DNA of 64,000 nt from Selaginella tamariscina. Taxonomy: Eukaryota; Streptophyta; Lycopodiopsida; Selaginellales; Selaginellaceae. The stretch is from positions 26,051 through 90,050 of the forward strand of contig PUQB01000396.1 in assembly GCA_003024785.1 (NCBI GenBank), in the 5' to 3' direction. This document shows, one piece after another, positions 1-9,810 of the stretch (its first letter is position 1; every line of letters begins with the position of its first letter). A program made the translations under genes and the position numbers. A model generated the notes under the pieces. The model was not told the DNA's origin. It did not search any database and saw only the letters and a program-made list of their open reading frames with translations.

Positions 1-553
1 ATATGAGTTGTTCTTCCGGGTTGTTATTATTGAAATCCAACCCAGAATATGTTGAACCATCTTTGCCGTCTTAATTCAGATGTTCGCCACCTCACGAGGG
101 ATCCAGGATACAATGTGCCATTAGGTGAAACCTCTGTCACAACTACACCCACAAAGTCGGACCCTAGTTTCTCTTCTGACACTGCTTCCATTGGATTTAT
201 AGCTGTGATGATGCCTCTTCCGACTTCAATCTCACGAAGAAAGAGAATCACCTCATCCATACAGCAGGCAAGCCATCATCTGGTAAACTCGTGCTACTAT
301 TTGTTTGTGACTCTGCATATTCTGTGTCAGCCTTGACTTCATCCAAATTCCACAATACAGGAGAACCCCTCCTCAAATTCCATTCCCAGAACCTCAACAT
401 GTTTGTAAATGGTGTTCACCCATACGTACACACAAGATCCTTGGGCAATATTGTGACATGATGCATTATTATCTCGAACTTCCACAGTTCAGTGCCAACT
501 ATCTCGTTGTTCCGAAGAAGACATACTTTATCTCCAGTATTAAACATATTGTC
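1..553 (-). pseudogene. DUF7869-type transposase-like gene, 5' exon fragment (A1)
   Basis: This is the upstream coding exon of the same gene seen at 58857-61906, read on the minus strand and cut by the window edge. The exon appears to start after a CAG splice acceptor at 554-556. It encodes a G-D-K-V segment and then a second module, best preserved at 27-260, containing VGRGIIT...LGSDFVGVVVTEV. This resembles the DUF8039-like module found in plant transposon proteins (GDxV, then a short G-x-G turn and a V-x-V strand). Single-base losses relative to other copies near 264-268 and 500 break the frame, so this copy is probably not functional. The catalytic part lies outside the window. Confidence 0.6.
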
Positions 554-689
554 CTGCACATAAATAATTGTATTATTTATGATATCTGTTTATGCAATAT
601 TTCTAAGAAATCTGAATTACGGTTACTTAATAATATGCATATGCAATAATACATAATTATGTTTAGAGATAATATCTCATGTTTGATTA

Positions 690-1225
690 ATACAACTGAT
701 GGGCGGGATTAATCCCGCCCACGAATCCCTCCGACGAGGAACGGTCAGCGGATTAATCCCGCCGCCGACTCAACCCCTTCGGAGAGAGTCGGCGGGATTA
801 ATCCCGCCCACAATTCTTACGACGGGGAATGGTGGCGGGATTAAACCCGCACATAACTCTCTCCTAAAACTATGATTTCAAAGAGATCTCGGATAAATCC
901 TGTCCCCAAATCTTTAAAACAGGGAAGTGGTGGCGAGATTAATCCCGCCACCCCTTCCCTGCCTCCTAAAATGGTTGGCGGGATTAATCCCGCCGACAAC
1001 TCTTTTAATAAATTCTGGTAACTCTTCATCAGTTGAGAAGGTTATCGCGGGATTAATCCCGCCACTCTTTTTCAGTGGCGGAGAAGCATTGCCCGGGAGA
1101 GATGGTGGCGGGATTAATCCCGCCACCTCTTCGAAGAGGCCAAAAAGAAATGGCCGGATTAATCCCGCCGCCCGGTTAACCTAGAATATTAAGTTAAAGG
1201 ATATTTAAACGGGATAAATCCTAAC
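690..1225. repeat. Palindrome cluster I (A1), GGCGGGATTAATCCCGCC units
   Basis: About ten to eleven perfect or near-perfect copies of the 18-bp palindrome lie here, spaced roughly 35-70 bp apart, with unrelated-looking spacers. Many differ by one base (for example GGCGAGATTAATCCCGCC or CGGATAAATCC). The cluster sits about 140-670 bp upstream of the first recognised DUF7869 exon, which is transcribed away from it. Inverted copies of the same cluster are at 12800-13410 and 58010-58725, and a direct copy is at 21100-21780. The long open frames here, with GGINPAA or AGLIPP repeats, are by-products of the motif. Confidence 0.93.
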
Positions 1226-2760
1226 GGAATATTTATAATCCTAATGCATTCCTAAACCCCTAAATTGTAATTTTAAGAGAGAATGTAAGAGAGTGAATCT
1301 TTATAAGTATTTTTAAATTGTTTATAATACTTACTTGTAAACAGCACTGAAGGCGCCGTGCTTTCCTATAAAGAATAGCACCCAATTTAATCTCGCCCTG
1401 AGATGATCACTATGAAGAAAAAAGAAGATCTAAAGAGTGAAAAATACAGAAATGAAGAAACCCTTGCCGAAGAAAGAACCAGATCTGAATTTGAGTGGGA
1501 AATTAAATGCATTTTCAAATTTACATGTCAGACCGACAATACATATGTCAGAAATTCAAATTTTTTTAAAAAGAACAGAAAATAAAATTTAAGATGAGTT
1601 GACACAAATATCCGACACTCTGACATATATACTCTCCAGTTCCAATGAGTATTTTAAAATTGCATTTAATGTTATTCAAGTGATTCAAGCTGTTTAATAT
1701 TACGAAATTTTAGACTATATTCTACATTCTTAGTATTCAAGTATATTATATTATATATATATATATATATATAAATATATACTTATACAATAAATAAATT
1801 GATATATATATTATGTATCATTTAAAATATATTCATAGTCTGTTTATTATATTATTTTCTTAATTACTCGAGTATTTAGTTTTCATTTCCTAGTATCAAT
1901 GGGATATTCTTTATATTTTATTAATATTTGAAGAATATTCTAATATTAAACCTGATATCATAATTAAATTAGTCTTGTTCTTAATTATTGCAGTAATTAT
2001 TCTACATTTGTATAATTAATGGGATTTTCTCAATTAATTTGTTATTATTTCAAGAATATTCATGTGTTAAACCTTATTATCAATATTAAATTAATACACA
2101 CTATGAACATATTTTAAATTATACATATAAATACATGTCATTTTATCTAATATATAGTCATATATAGTTTTAATAATATATATATTAATATTTCCTTAAT
2201 TACTTGAGTAATTAATCTTCTTTATATTAATGGGATATTCTTTATTATTTTCTTATTATTCCAAAATATTCCAATATTAAACATGATATATGATAATTAA
2301 TTTAGTTAATTATTTGAGTACTTAATTTACATTTGTATATTAATGGGATTTTCTCAATTAATTTCTTATTATTTCAAGAATATTTCAATGTTAAACCTTT
2401 TTATCAATATTAAATTAATATATATTAAAACTATATATGGCTATATATTAGATAAAATCATATATATTATGTATAATTTAAAATATGTTTCATAGTGTGT
2501 TTATTAATATTATTTTCTTAATATTCGATGTTTGTTTTGCACACATATATAAACACAATCATAAATTTACACACGCATTAAGAACTTACAAAAACACATA
2601 TGCACACACATGCACAACCCTAAACCAAACTGAAGAAATAGGTTGCTTCTTTATTGAAAACATCATGTTCAACGCATGTATGATATATGTACTCAATCTG
2701 TGTGACTGTATGTAACACATTGAATTTACATGTGTAATATTTATATTAAGCTTGTTGGGA
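1226..2760. other. AT-rich central spacer of A1
   Basis: Very AT-rich DNA with (TA)n runs near 1750 and many short motifs such as GAATATTC and TTAATTAA. Apart from the small frame at 1345-1585, no coding sequence is visible. The same stretch recurs inverted at about 11287-12780 (A2) and 56860-57980 (A4) and direct at about 21780-23300 (A3), so it is a stable part of the element. Sub-blocks near 1900-2100 and 2220-2420 resemble each other, pointing to an old internal duplication. Confidence 0.7.
1345..1585 (+). CDS. Conserved small charged protein or exon of the element (A1)
   Basis: A short lysine- and glutamate-rich frame follows a good CAG splice acceptor at 1342-1344. The conserved core begins MKKKEDLKSEKY and includes EFEWEIKC and DNTYV. 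The frame ends with TAA at 1583-1585. A missing T near 1397 breaks the upstream part, but the segment from the ATG at 1409 stays open. Counterparts are at 12415-12631 (A2), 21905-22132 (A3) and 57593-57834 (A4). A3 has an in-frame 18-base loss, A4 is fully open and A2 has a frameshift. No known family is recognised. It points towards the ParB gene, so it could be a far-upstream exon of that gene rather than a separate one. Confidence 0.4.
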
Positions 2761-2762
2761 GC

Positions 2763-2798
2763 AAACCCTAAACCCTAAACCCAAACCCTAAACCCTAA
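2763..2798. repeat. Interstitial telomere-like repeat (AAACCCT)n
   Basis: About five near-perfect units of the plant telomere repeat AAACCCT lie in the AT-rich spacer. Shorter runs are at 23867-23884 (A3), and single AAACCCTAA boxes recur around 3200-3300, 26140-26240 and 56180-56290. They are part of the element and do not show a chromosome end. Such telo boxes are also known plant promoter motifs. Confidence 0.85.
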
Positions 2799-2799
2799 T

Positions 2800-3643
2800 T
2801 GTAACACAATGAATTTACTCATGTAATATGTATGTATGTGTGTGTATACACGTGTGCATGTATTATATGTGTACTCTGTATGTATATATGTGTACTTTCT
2901 GTCTTCTCTCATACATACACACCATGCATGATCTATAATATGTACTCGGTCTCTTTAATATTATGTACTAATATGTGTGTTAGTCTGTGTGTATACACGT
3001 TGTGTATGTATATATTATGTGTATTAATAATGCAATGTGTATGTATTTTGATACACATGAAACTTTAACACTCTCATGGACACACACATGTTAAATCTCT
3101 GCATGATTTATATTTTGAGGTGTATGTGATATACACCCACGCACACGCACGCGCTAAAATATAATGAAAGAATATTCGTTTAGGCGAATCTATATTTTAT
3201 TCTTTTTAGGGTTTAAGTATATTCTCAGAAGGAATATTCTATTAGGGTTAATATATATATTTAATTCCTTTAGGGTTAGGTATATTCTTAGGGTTTCAAG
3301 AGGCGGCGGCTGTGAAATCGGCGGCGGCGGCTGTGCACACAGGTGAGATCTGTGTGTGTGTGTGTGTGATGTATGTATATATGTATAGGAGTGTGCGTAA
3401 TAAAATTTATTTATTAGTTTTATCTCTCGCACACACACGCACCTCCTGTGTATGTATATGTGTGTGTGGTGTGTGTTTGTTTATCTGTATGATTTTATTG
3501 TTTCGCTCACACACGCATACACACGATATACATATACACATATATATATATACCTATAACATATATACATACATATATTATGTGTACCAGTATCTGTAAA
3601 ATTTTTTTTATTGATCTATCTCTCCCACGCACACGCACACTGC

Positions 3644-3683
<40 letters not shown>

Positions 3684-4380
3684 ATATATATATATATAAT
3701 CAATGCATATTAACAAATAGTATACAACACTAGTTTATATATATGCTTATATATTCATATGGTTATATATCTATATACACACATATATATATGTGTGTGT
3801 TTATCTGTATAATTTTATTTATTTATTAGTTTTATCTCTCGCACACACACGCACACTCCTGTGTATGTATATGTGTGTTGTGTGTTTGTTTATCTGTATG
3901 ATTTTATTTGTTTCGCTCACACACGCATACACACAATATACATATACACATATATATACCTATATACATATATACATACATACAACACTAGTTTATATAT
4001 ATGCTTATATATTCACAGACTCTCTCTCTTTTCTCTATAGATTATATATCTATATACACACATATATATGTGTGTTTATCTGTATAATTTATTTATTTAT
4101 TAGTTTATCTTTCGCACACACACGCACACTCCTGTGTATATATATGTGTGTGTGTGTTTGTTTATCTGTATGATTTTATTTGTTTCGCTCACACGCATAC
4201 ACACGATATAACATATCACACATATATATACCTATGTACACACATATATTAGTGTACCAGTACTGTATAATTTTATTTATTTATCTATCTCTTGCACACA
4301 CACGTACACTCCTATACATATATACATACGTACATATATATATATACACACACACAATTATATATGTGTGTTTTTTTCTC
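2800..4380. repeat. Microsatellite region (TG/CA, TA) of A1
   Basis: Dense (CA)n, (TG)n and (TA)n tracts are mixed with a repeated block of about 250-300 bp containing TTTATCTGTATRATTTTATT and CTCGCACACACACGCACACTCCTG. The block occurs at about 3410-3560, 3800-3960 and 4080-4260. One unit of the CATACATACACACCATGCATGATC repeat, expanded in A3, lies at about 2900-2945. Cys-, Tyr- or His-rich open frames here are low-complexity artefacts. Inverted counterpart: 55460-56500. Confidence 0.85.
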
Positions 4381-4395
4381 GCTAAGCCCCTCGAG

Positions 4396-6125
4396 CGGCG
4401 GGATTAATCCCGCTGCTATAGGTTTATAGCCTCGGCGGCGGATTAATCCCGCCGCTATATGGTTGGGGCCATGGCGGCGGGATTAATCCCGCCGCTCTAC
4501 GACAAACCGAAGAGCGGCGGGATTCATCCCGCCGCCCATAACCTGCGTGAGGGCCTCGGCAGCGAGATTAATCCCGCCGCTCACCCATGCTCTGCGCGGA
4601 ATGCGGCGGGATTTATCTCGCCGGCAATGGCCTGTGTGAAGGTTCTAATGGGTGGGATTAATCCCGCCGGATTCCGCGCAGGCATTACAGGGGATGGGCG
4701 GCGGGATTAATCCCGCCGCCCATGGCCCTTCACGCAGGCCATGGGCGGTGGGATTAATCCCGCCGCCAGGGAATTCACGCAGGACATGAACGGCGGGATT
4801 AATCCGGCCCCACGCTCATGCCCTTCGTGGAGGGCGGCGGGATTAATCCCGCCGCTCAGGCACTTCCGCAGGATATAAGCGGCGGGATTAATCCCGCCCC
4901 CACCCATCCCTGTTCAAAAATGCCGCAGCCAATATAATGTGTGAACCTTCATTACCCATTGGTATGTTGAATCAATCCCGACTAACTCTGTATGAGACGG
5001 AGAAGGTTTACAAAATACCAATGGAGGAACTGAGAAGGGTGGTGGGATTAATTTCACCATCCCTTACATGGTGGGCGGGATTAATCCCGCCGCGTACGCA
5101 TGCCCTGCGCGGAATCGGGCGGGATTTATCCCGCCGCCATTGGCCTGCCTGAAGGGCCTAGGCGGCGGGAGTAATCCCGCAAGATTTCGCACAGGGCATT
5201 GGCGTTCGGCGGGATTAATCCCGCCGCCCAAGGCCTTCACTCGGTCCCTATGCGGCGGGATTAATCCCGCCGGACGCCAATTCCCTGCTCGGAATCGGCG
5301 GGATTAATCCCGCCGCCATTGGCCTGTCTGAAGTGCCTAGCGGCGGGATTAATCCCGCCCGATTCCCAGCAGGGAATTGGCGTCCGGCGGGATTAATCCC
5401 GCCGCATAGGGACCGAGTGAAGGCCCTGGGCAGCGTGATTAATCCCGCCGAGTCTTCAATGCCTGTTGGAGGAATGAATCCCGCCACCCTTCCTTTGTTT
5501 TCTCCATTAGTGAGTCGGACCAATCCAAACGTTTCTGTCTGAGACGTAGAAGGTTTTCAACATACCAATGGAGAGAATTGGGAAGAGTGGGGAAATTCAT
5601 TTAACCATCACTTACATGGTGGGCGAGATTAATCCGCCTCCTTTCTGGAGTCACTGAAGGGGTGTGAGAAATAAATCGCGCAGGGAATTGGCGTCCGGCG
5701 GGATTAATCCCGCCGCATAGGGACCGAGTGAAGGCCCTGGGCGGCGGGATTAATCCCGCCGAGTCTTCAATGCCTGTTGGAGAATGAATCGCCACCCTTC
5801 CTTTTTCTCCATTGGTGAGTGGACCAATCCCAAACGTTTCTGTCTGAGACGTAGAAGGTTTACAACATACCAATGGAGAGAACTGGGAAGGGTGGGAAAT
5901 TCATTTAACCATCCTTACATGGTGGGCGAGATTAATCCCGCCTCCTTTCTGGAGTCACTGAAGGGGTGTGAGAAATAAATCCTGCCCAGTTCTCTCTGAG
6001 ACCGAGAAGGGTGGCAAGATTAATTCCGCACTCCCGTTCAAGGCCTCCAGAAAGGTGGCGAGATTAATCCCGCCCACTCTTTCAGGAGGCATTGAAGGGG
6101 TGGCGAGATTAATTCCATGTGAATA
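4396..6125. repeat. Palindrome cluster II (A1), about 30 GGCGGGATTAATCCCGCC units
   Basis: This is the densest palindrome array in the window. In the first part the dyad centres fall at about 4405, 4444, 4484, 4524, 4569, 4613, 4659, 4708, 4755, 4800, 4844 and 4889, a spacing of 39-49 bp. Spacers are related GC-rich sequences (versions of CCTTCACGCAGGCC in both orientations), and some are palindromic, for example around 4709-4750. A duplicated block of about 300 bp (around 5390-5640 and 5680-5945) lies in the right half. The array ends about 290 bp upstream of the first recognised ParB-gene exon. Inverted copy: 54440-55455. Confidence 0.93.
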
Positions 6126-6221
6126 TATATGTGTATTAGTATATATAAGTTGCATATCTCATTTTATTTACTTTTATCATCTTATCATAATATTTCGAGT
6201 AAAAGCTAGGAATCTATGTAA

Positions 6222-6308
6222 AACTGTCCAGAGCTCACATTTGTGGTGGTTCTAAAACGAAATGTTATCTTTCTTTTGCACTAACACAAATGTGAGCTTC
6301 GGACAGTT
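6222..6308. repeat. 24-bp inverted repeat (stem-loop) upstream of the ParB gene
   Basis: The arms at 6222-6245 and 6285-6308 pair in 22 of 24 positions (core CTCACATTTGTG / CACAAATGTGAG) around a loop of about 39 bases. The same structure is kept in A4 at 54252-54275 and 54313-54336, where 23 of 24 positions pair. It lies about 100-190 bp before the first recognised ParB exon. It could be a transcribed hairpin, a promoter dyad or a small fold-back insertion predating copy divergence. Confidence 0.75.
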
Positions 6309-6411
6309 AATTACGTCTACTTCTCTCTGTGTATTATTTTTGTATATTCGGGTTTATACAAGTGTGTGTGCGTTTTTATATAATTTATATTTATAGTGTA
6401 TTATTTTGCAG

Positions 6412-9400
6412 AAGGACGATTTGATCAAACAAGGAGATCGAGTCATTAGTATGGAGTCGTCGTCAAATTCTGGGTAAGAATTAAAATAAAATCTGTTATA
6501 CTCGGATACTTGAACTAATCATTTTTGTATTCAGATGTGGAATTGAGGTGACATTAAAGACAAGAGCAGGAGAAGAGATGGGCAGGGGGATTCTGGAATC
6601 AACTTGGCCATATTTTAAGATAAATGGGAAGCGCATTGGAGCAACCATGGTTGCTGTCAAATTAACCTCTGTCACATCTCATGGACAAGCAAAACAATGG
6701 AAAGTAGATTCGCTAGTCAAGCACCCGAAAGCAGGCTGCGAACCCAGATTGGACGATGCTCGACAGATATGCCTTGTTCCATCCAATGTCACGTTCTCGG
6801 ATCCAGAGGTCGTCAGTTACAACATTAATCTCGGGTGGTTTTGTCGACTTGTGGATAATGACGTTCACGTGTTCACTAATGATGTTGACCTTGGAGTTCT
6901 TCTTCAACTCAACGAAAGCCCATCTATGGAGGGGATCCATCTGGATGTCTACTTCGAAGATCTTCAGACTCATCGAGTAGGTGTATTGTCAGGAGATATT
7001 GCTTCACAATACAGAAAATCAGCAAGTGGAGCAATCTTCCCTCTTCACATTGAAGAAGAACACAGCGACATCATAAGGGAGATTGAGAAGGTGGCTCGGT
7101 CTCAGGTTCTCTACAGATCACGTTCAATTTGCTTAGGAAGCTTCGGGAGCTGGAGAGTGTGCCGAGAACACTAGAACAGCTGCAGTCGGGGATCACACAT
7201 GTTGATTCGGATCGCAAAAGAAAATCATCAATCGTTTTGTCAGCTGCACCTGTGGCATCTCATGCTGCAATAAGTCACAAGGAAATGATGTTGGATGATA
7301 AGATTTATCCTTGTAGGGTTAAATATTGCAGCGTCAACCCAAACTTCAATTACAGGCCACTCAACCAGGAACGTGTAGCTGAGCTCATGGAGAAGATGAA
7401 GGACGACAATTCTTATACCGTTCCACATAATGCTGTTTTGTGTCCATACTATGAAAGAAGAAGGGTGCTGACAAAGTCTGGATCACAACACCAGAACAAC
7501 TCATGAAGATTCAGACGGAGAATAAAAGATCTATCAAGTACTACATCATTAGTGGCCAGCACACAATAACGGCAGCCCAACGACTTCTCGATGAACACAA
7601 CAAAGGAACGATGGCAACAAAACTTTCCGAGCATACCCGTGAGAAGCTGACAAAAAGATCGGCGTTTTTAGCTAAGCCGAATCTCACAATCGAGCAGTAC
7701 CATAAGTTATCGGCGGAATGGGACGCTGCCGACACCAACCACTACAACAGCAAAATATGGGAGAAGTTTAAACACACGCGAGCCGTGTGGGAATCTCTTC
7801 AGCGACCACAAAGAGCTACCGCAGGGAATACACAATCTGCGGAATACCGGGTAAGCAAATTGTTTGGGCGGGATTTATCTCGCCGGTATATTAATCTGTC
7901 TTTTTCCTCAGAGAGTTGAAGAAATTGCAGCAGTTGATTTTGCCCAGGTGGGCGGGAAGGAAACATCATTTCTGATGATGTTGATTTCTTGCCCCGAAGA
8001 TAGGATCTTTGCCAAATGGTTGGGGATTATGGAATCCTTTTCAAAAGGAACACTGAAGAAGAAGCAGACAAGTGAAGGGGAGCCCTCAGAAAAGTCTGCA
8101 AAGAAACCCAGTAAGACGCCGAAGGCTAAGTCTGTTCAATCTACAAAGGATGTAGACAACGATTTCAAGCTCACATGGTTGAAGCCTTTAAATGGAACAA
8201 CGATGGAGGAGATGGAAGTCTTGGCTGATTTGGTGATCGATGGCAAACTACAAATTAATAACAGCAGCCCAACCTCTCCTTTTCATCTCAAGGCAATGGA
8301 GTTGAAGACGGTCAGGCATTTCAAGGAGTGGTTGGGAATACACTGCCACAAACTGGGTTGGACCTCGACTTCAACATATGAAGAGGTAGCAAATATTTGC
8401 ATGTGACGAACGATGATATGCTTGTCGAATGGGTGAACCAATCGGAAGATCTAGGCAAGAATCTATTGCACGCCAACGCCAAAAAGGAGAACATTGGGAT
8501 GACGCCTTCTCTTATGGCAGTCCTTCAGCAGCGGAGAACCGAATTGAACCTTATAAAGGAGGATGCTACGAATCACGACAAGCCCTACAGATGTTTGTTG
8601 TTAGATTCGGAGACTTTATGGGGTAACATCACTGCTTGTAGGAAACCGTTTCAATTGTTCGTGATGGATCGGCGGGTGTCAAAAAATCTTTCGACAGATA
8701 GGGCACTAGAGGATCTGGTGGAGAAACTTAGCCGTGCAAGCATATACATAGAAGGTATTTATTATTGAATTCATGCTTGCGCTCTTCACTGATACCTACT
8801 TTTTCAGGTATTTATTTCTTGATTCTTGCTCATGTCACCGATACTTTTGCCTTCGCCTTCGCCAAGAAGAATAGACATCGTTGGACAGGATTTTATATGA
8901 ACGATGCTAATCCCAAGTGCATTGATACTGTTGTTCACTTGGTTGTTAGGAATGCGCCAAACAATTTCAAGCTTCCAAATGACTGGCCAGGCATCTGTTT
9001 GCACTCCAACGGCCCTGAACCTCCATCCGATACACCGATAGGTATGAGTGACGTATTCGGCAATGTACGTTATCCAAACATTACAAGTCAAGCGGCACGG
9101 AGCATCGTCAACTTGATCAGGGGTCCTCACAGTGATGCGTGGGTTTTTGACTACTGCACTAGGGGGTCCGTCTTGAAGGAGTGTTACCTTCGGCATACAT
9201 GTGTGTTTGCCGTTGAGAAGGATAAGACCATGGTTGAGGACCTGAACAAGTGGATAGATTGGGTCTCAACTGAGTACCCCAACGAATCCATAAAGGCGTA
9301 TTTGAGAAAGTTCCCTCCAGATAAGTGCGATAGCTCTGAAGGTGAATCTGGTTCAATCTCGGAGTCTGAGAACGAACATCAATCAGATATTAGACCGGAA

Positions 9401-9553
9401 GTTATCTCGAGGAGTACAGAACATTCGCACACTCCAGGACCCATGGAAACATCAATAGAAGATGCAGAAGATCTTGAACCATCTCACAAGCGGCTTAGAC
9501 CTTCTTCGCCTCATTCAGAAGGTAATAGCGAAGAAGAATTGATAATGAATTGA
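6412..9553 (+). pseudogene. ParB-like / DNA-methyltransferase-like protein gene (A1), frameshifted
   Basis: Exons inferred from GT-AG sites are 6412-6473, 6535-7850, 7912-8754 and 8808-9553. An in-frame ATG is at 6451, but the frame is open back to a CAG acceptor at 6409-6411, so an earlier exon is likely. The order is: a GDRV...MGRGILEST...MVAVKLTSV module (DUF8039-like); a ParB/sulfiredoxin-like segment with YCSVNPNF, RPLNQERVAELMEKM and YYIISGQHTITAAQRLL (7330-7600); a Lys/Ser linker; a beta-class methyltransferase-like C-terminus with WVFDYCTRGSVLKECYL and VFAVEKD (9138-9220); and an acidic Ser/Glu tail with HKRLRP. Indels near 7085-7190, 7447 and 8387 break the frame. Copy A4 lacks the last two of these breaks but has others. 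The usual DPPY and FxGxG motifs are altered, so methylation activity is doubtful. Confidence 0.68.
7851..7911 (+). other. Intron carrying a palindrome-like element
   Basis: This is a 61-base GT-AG intron between codons that join in phase. Inside it, 7865-7886 reads GGGCGGGATTTATCTCGCCGG, a variant of the cluster palindrome. The A4 copy has the same intron, with the motif at about 52686-52709. It is the only palindrome copy noticed inside a gene. Confidence 0.75.
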
Positions 9554-9757
9554 TAGAGTGATGAATAGTTGTAAATGAGTGTAACATAAGGCATTTTTGT
9601 ATATTTCTTTTATATTTGTACAGAAAATAAATTCTCAAGGATTAATGAAGCTTTTAGTTCAAACATGGGTCACACATTAACAAGGTAAATAATATACCTT
9701 GATAATTTTAAGGTCAGCTAATTATCATTTTGCAGATGTAATGAAATAATTGAGAAC
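9554..9757. other. Spacer between the ParB-like and phosphatase-like genes
   Basis: About 200 bases, AT-rich, with no coding sequence seen. AATAAA at 9626-9631 may serve as a polyadenylation signal for the upstream gene. The spacer is conserved in A3 at about 26770-26965. Confidence 0.5.
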
Positions 9758-9810
9758 ATGGATTTTCAGCATTGCCATGAGGTAAGAGAGGGGTTTGGCG
9801 ACAATTTCTT

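Noticed and set aside
2763-2798. True chromosome end
   Set aside because: The telomere-like run is only about 36 bp, internal and repeated at the same place in element copies.
2832-4407. Cys/Tyr/His-rich frames in microsatellite DNA, also at 26298-26560 and 55460-56163
   Set aside because: They are translations of (CA)n, (TG)n and (TA)n tracts with no conservation at protein level.
4459-5542. Open frames with GGINPAA / AGLIPP repeats on both strands, also at 690-1225, 12900-13430, 21088-21399, 54400-55244 and 58359-58721
   Set aside because: The palindrome reads open in two frames on either strand, so these frames follow from the DNA repeat and differ between copies.
4396-6125. CRISPR array (short repeats with regular spacers)
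   Set aside because: The repeats are perfect palindromes with variable ends, spacers are related to each other, and the context is a eukaryotic transposon with no cas genes.
6412-9553. Bacterial or phage contamination because of the ParB-like and methylase-like domains
   Set aside because: The gene has GT-AG introns, AT-rich plant-like flanks and sits inside a repeated element with plant retrotransposons nearby.
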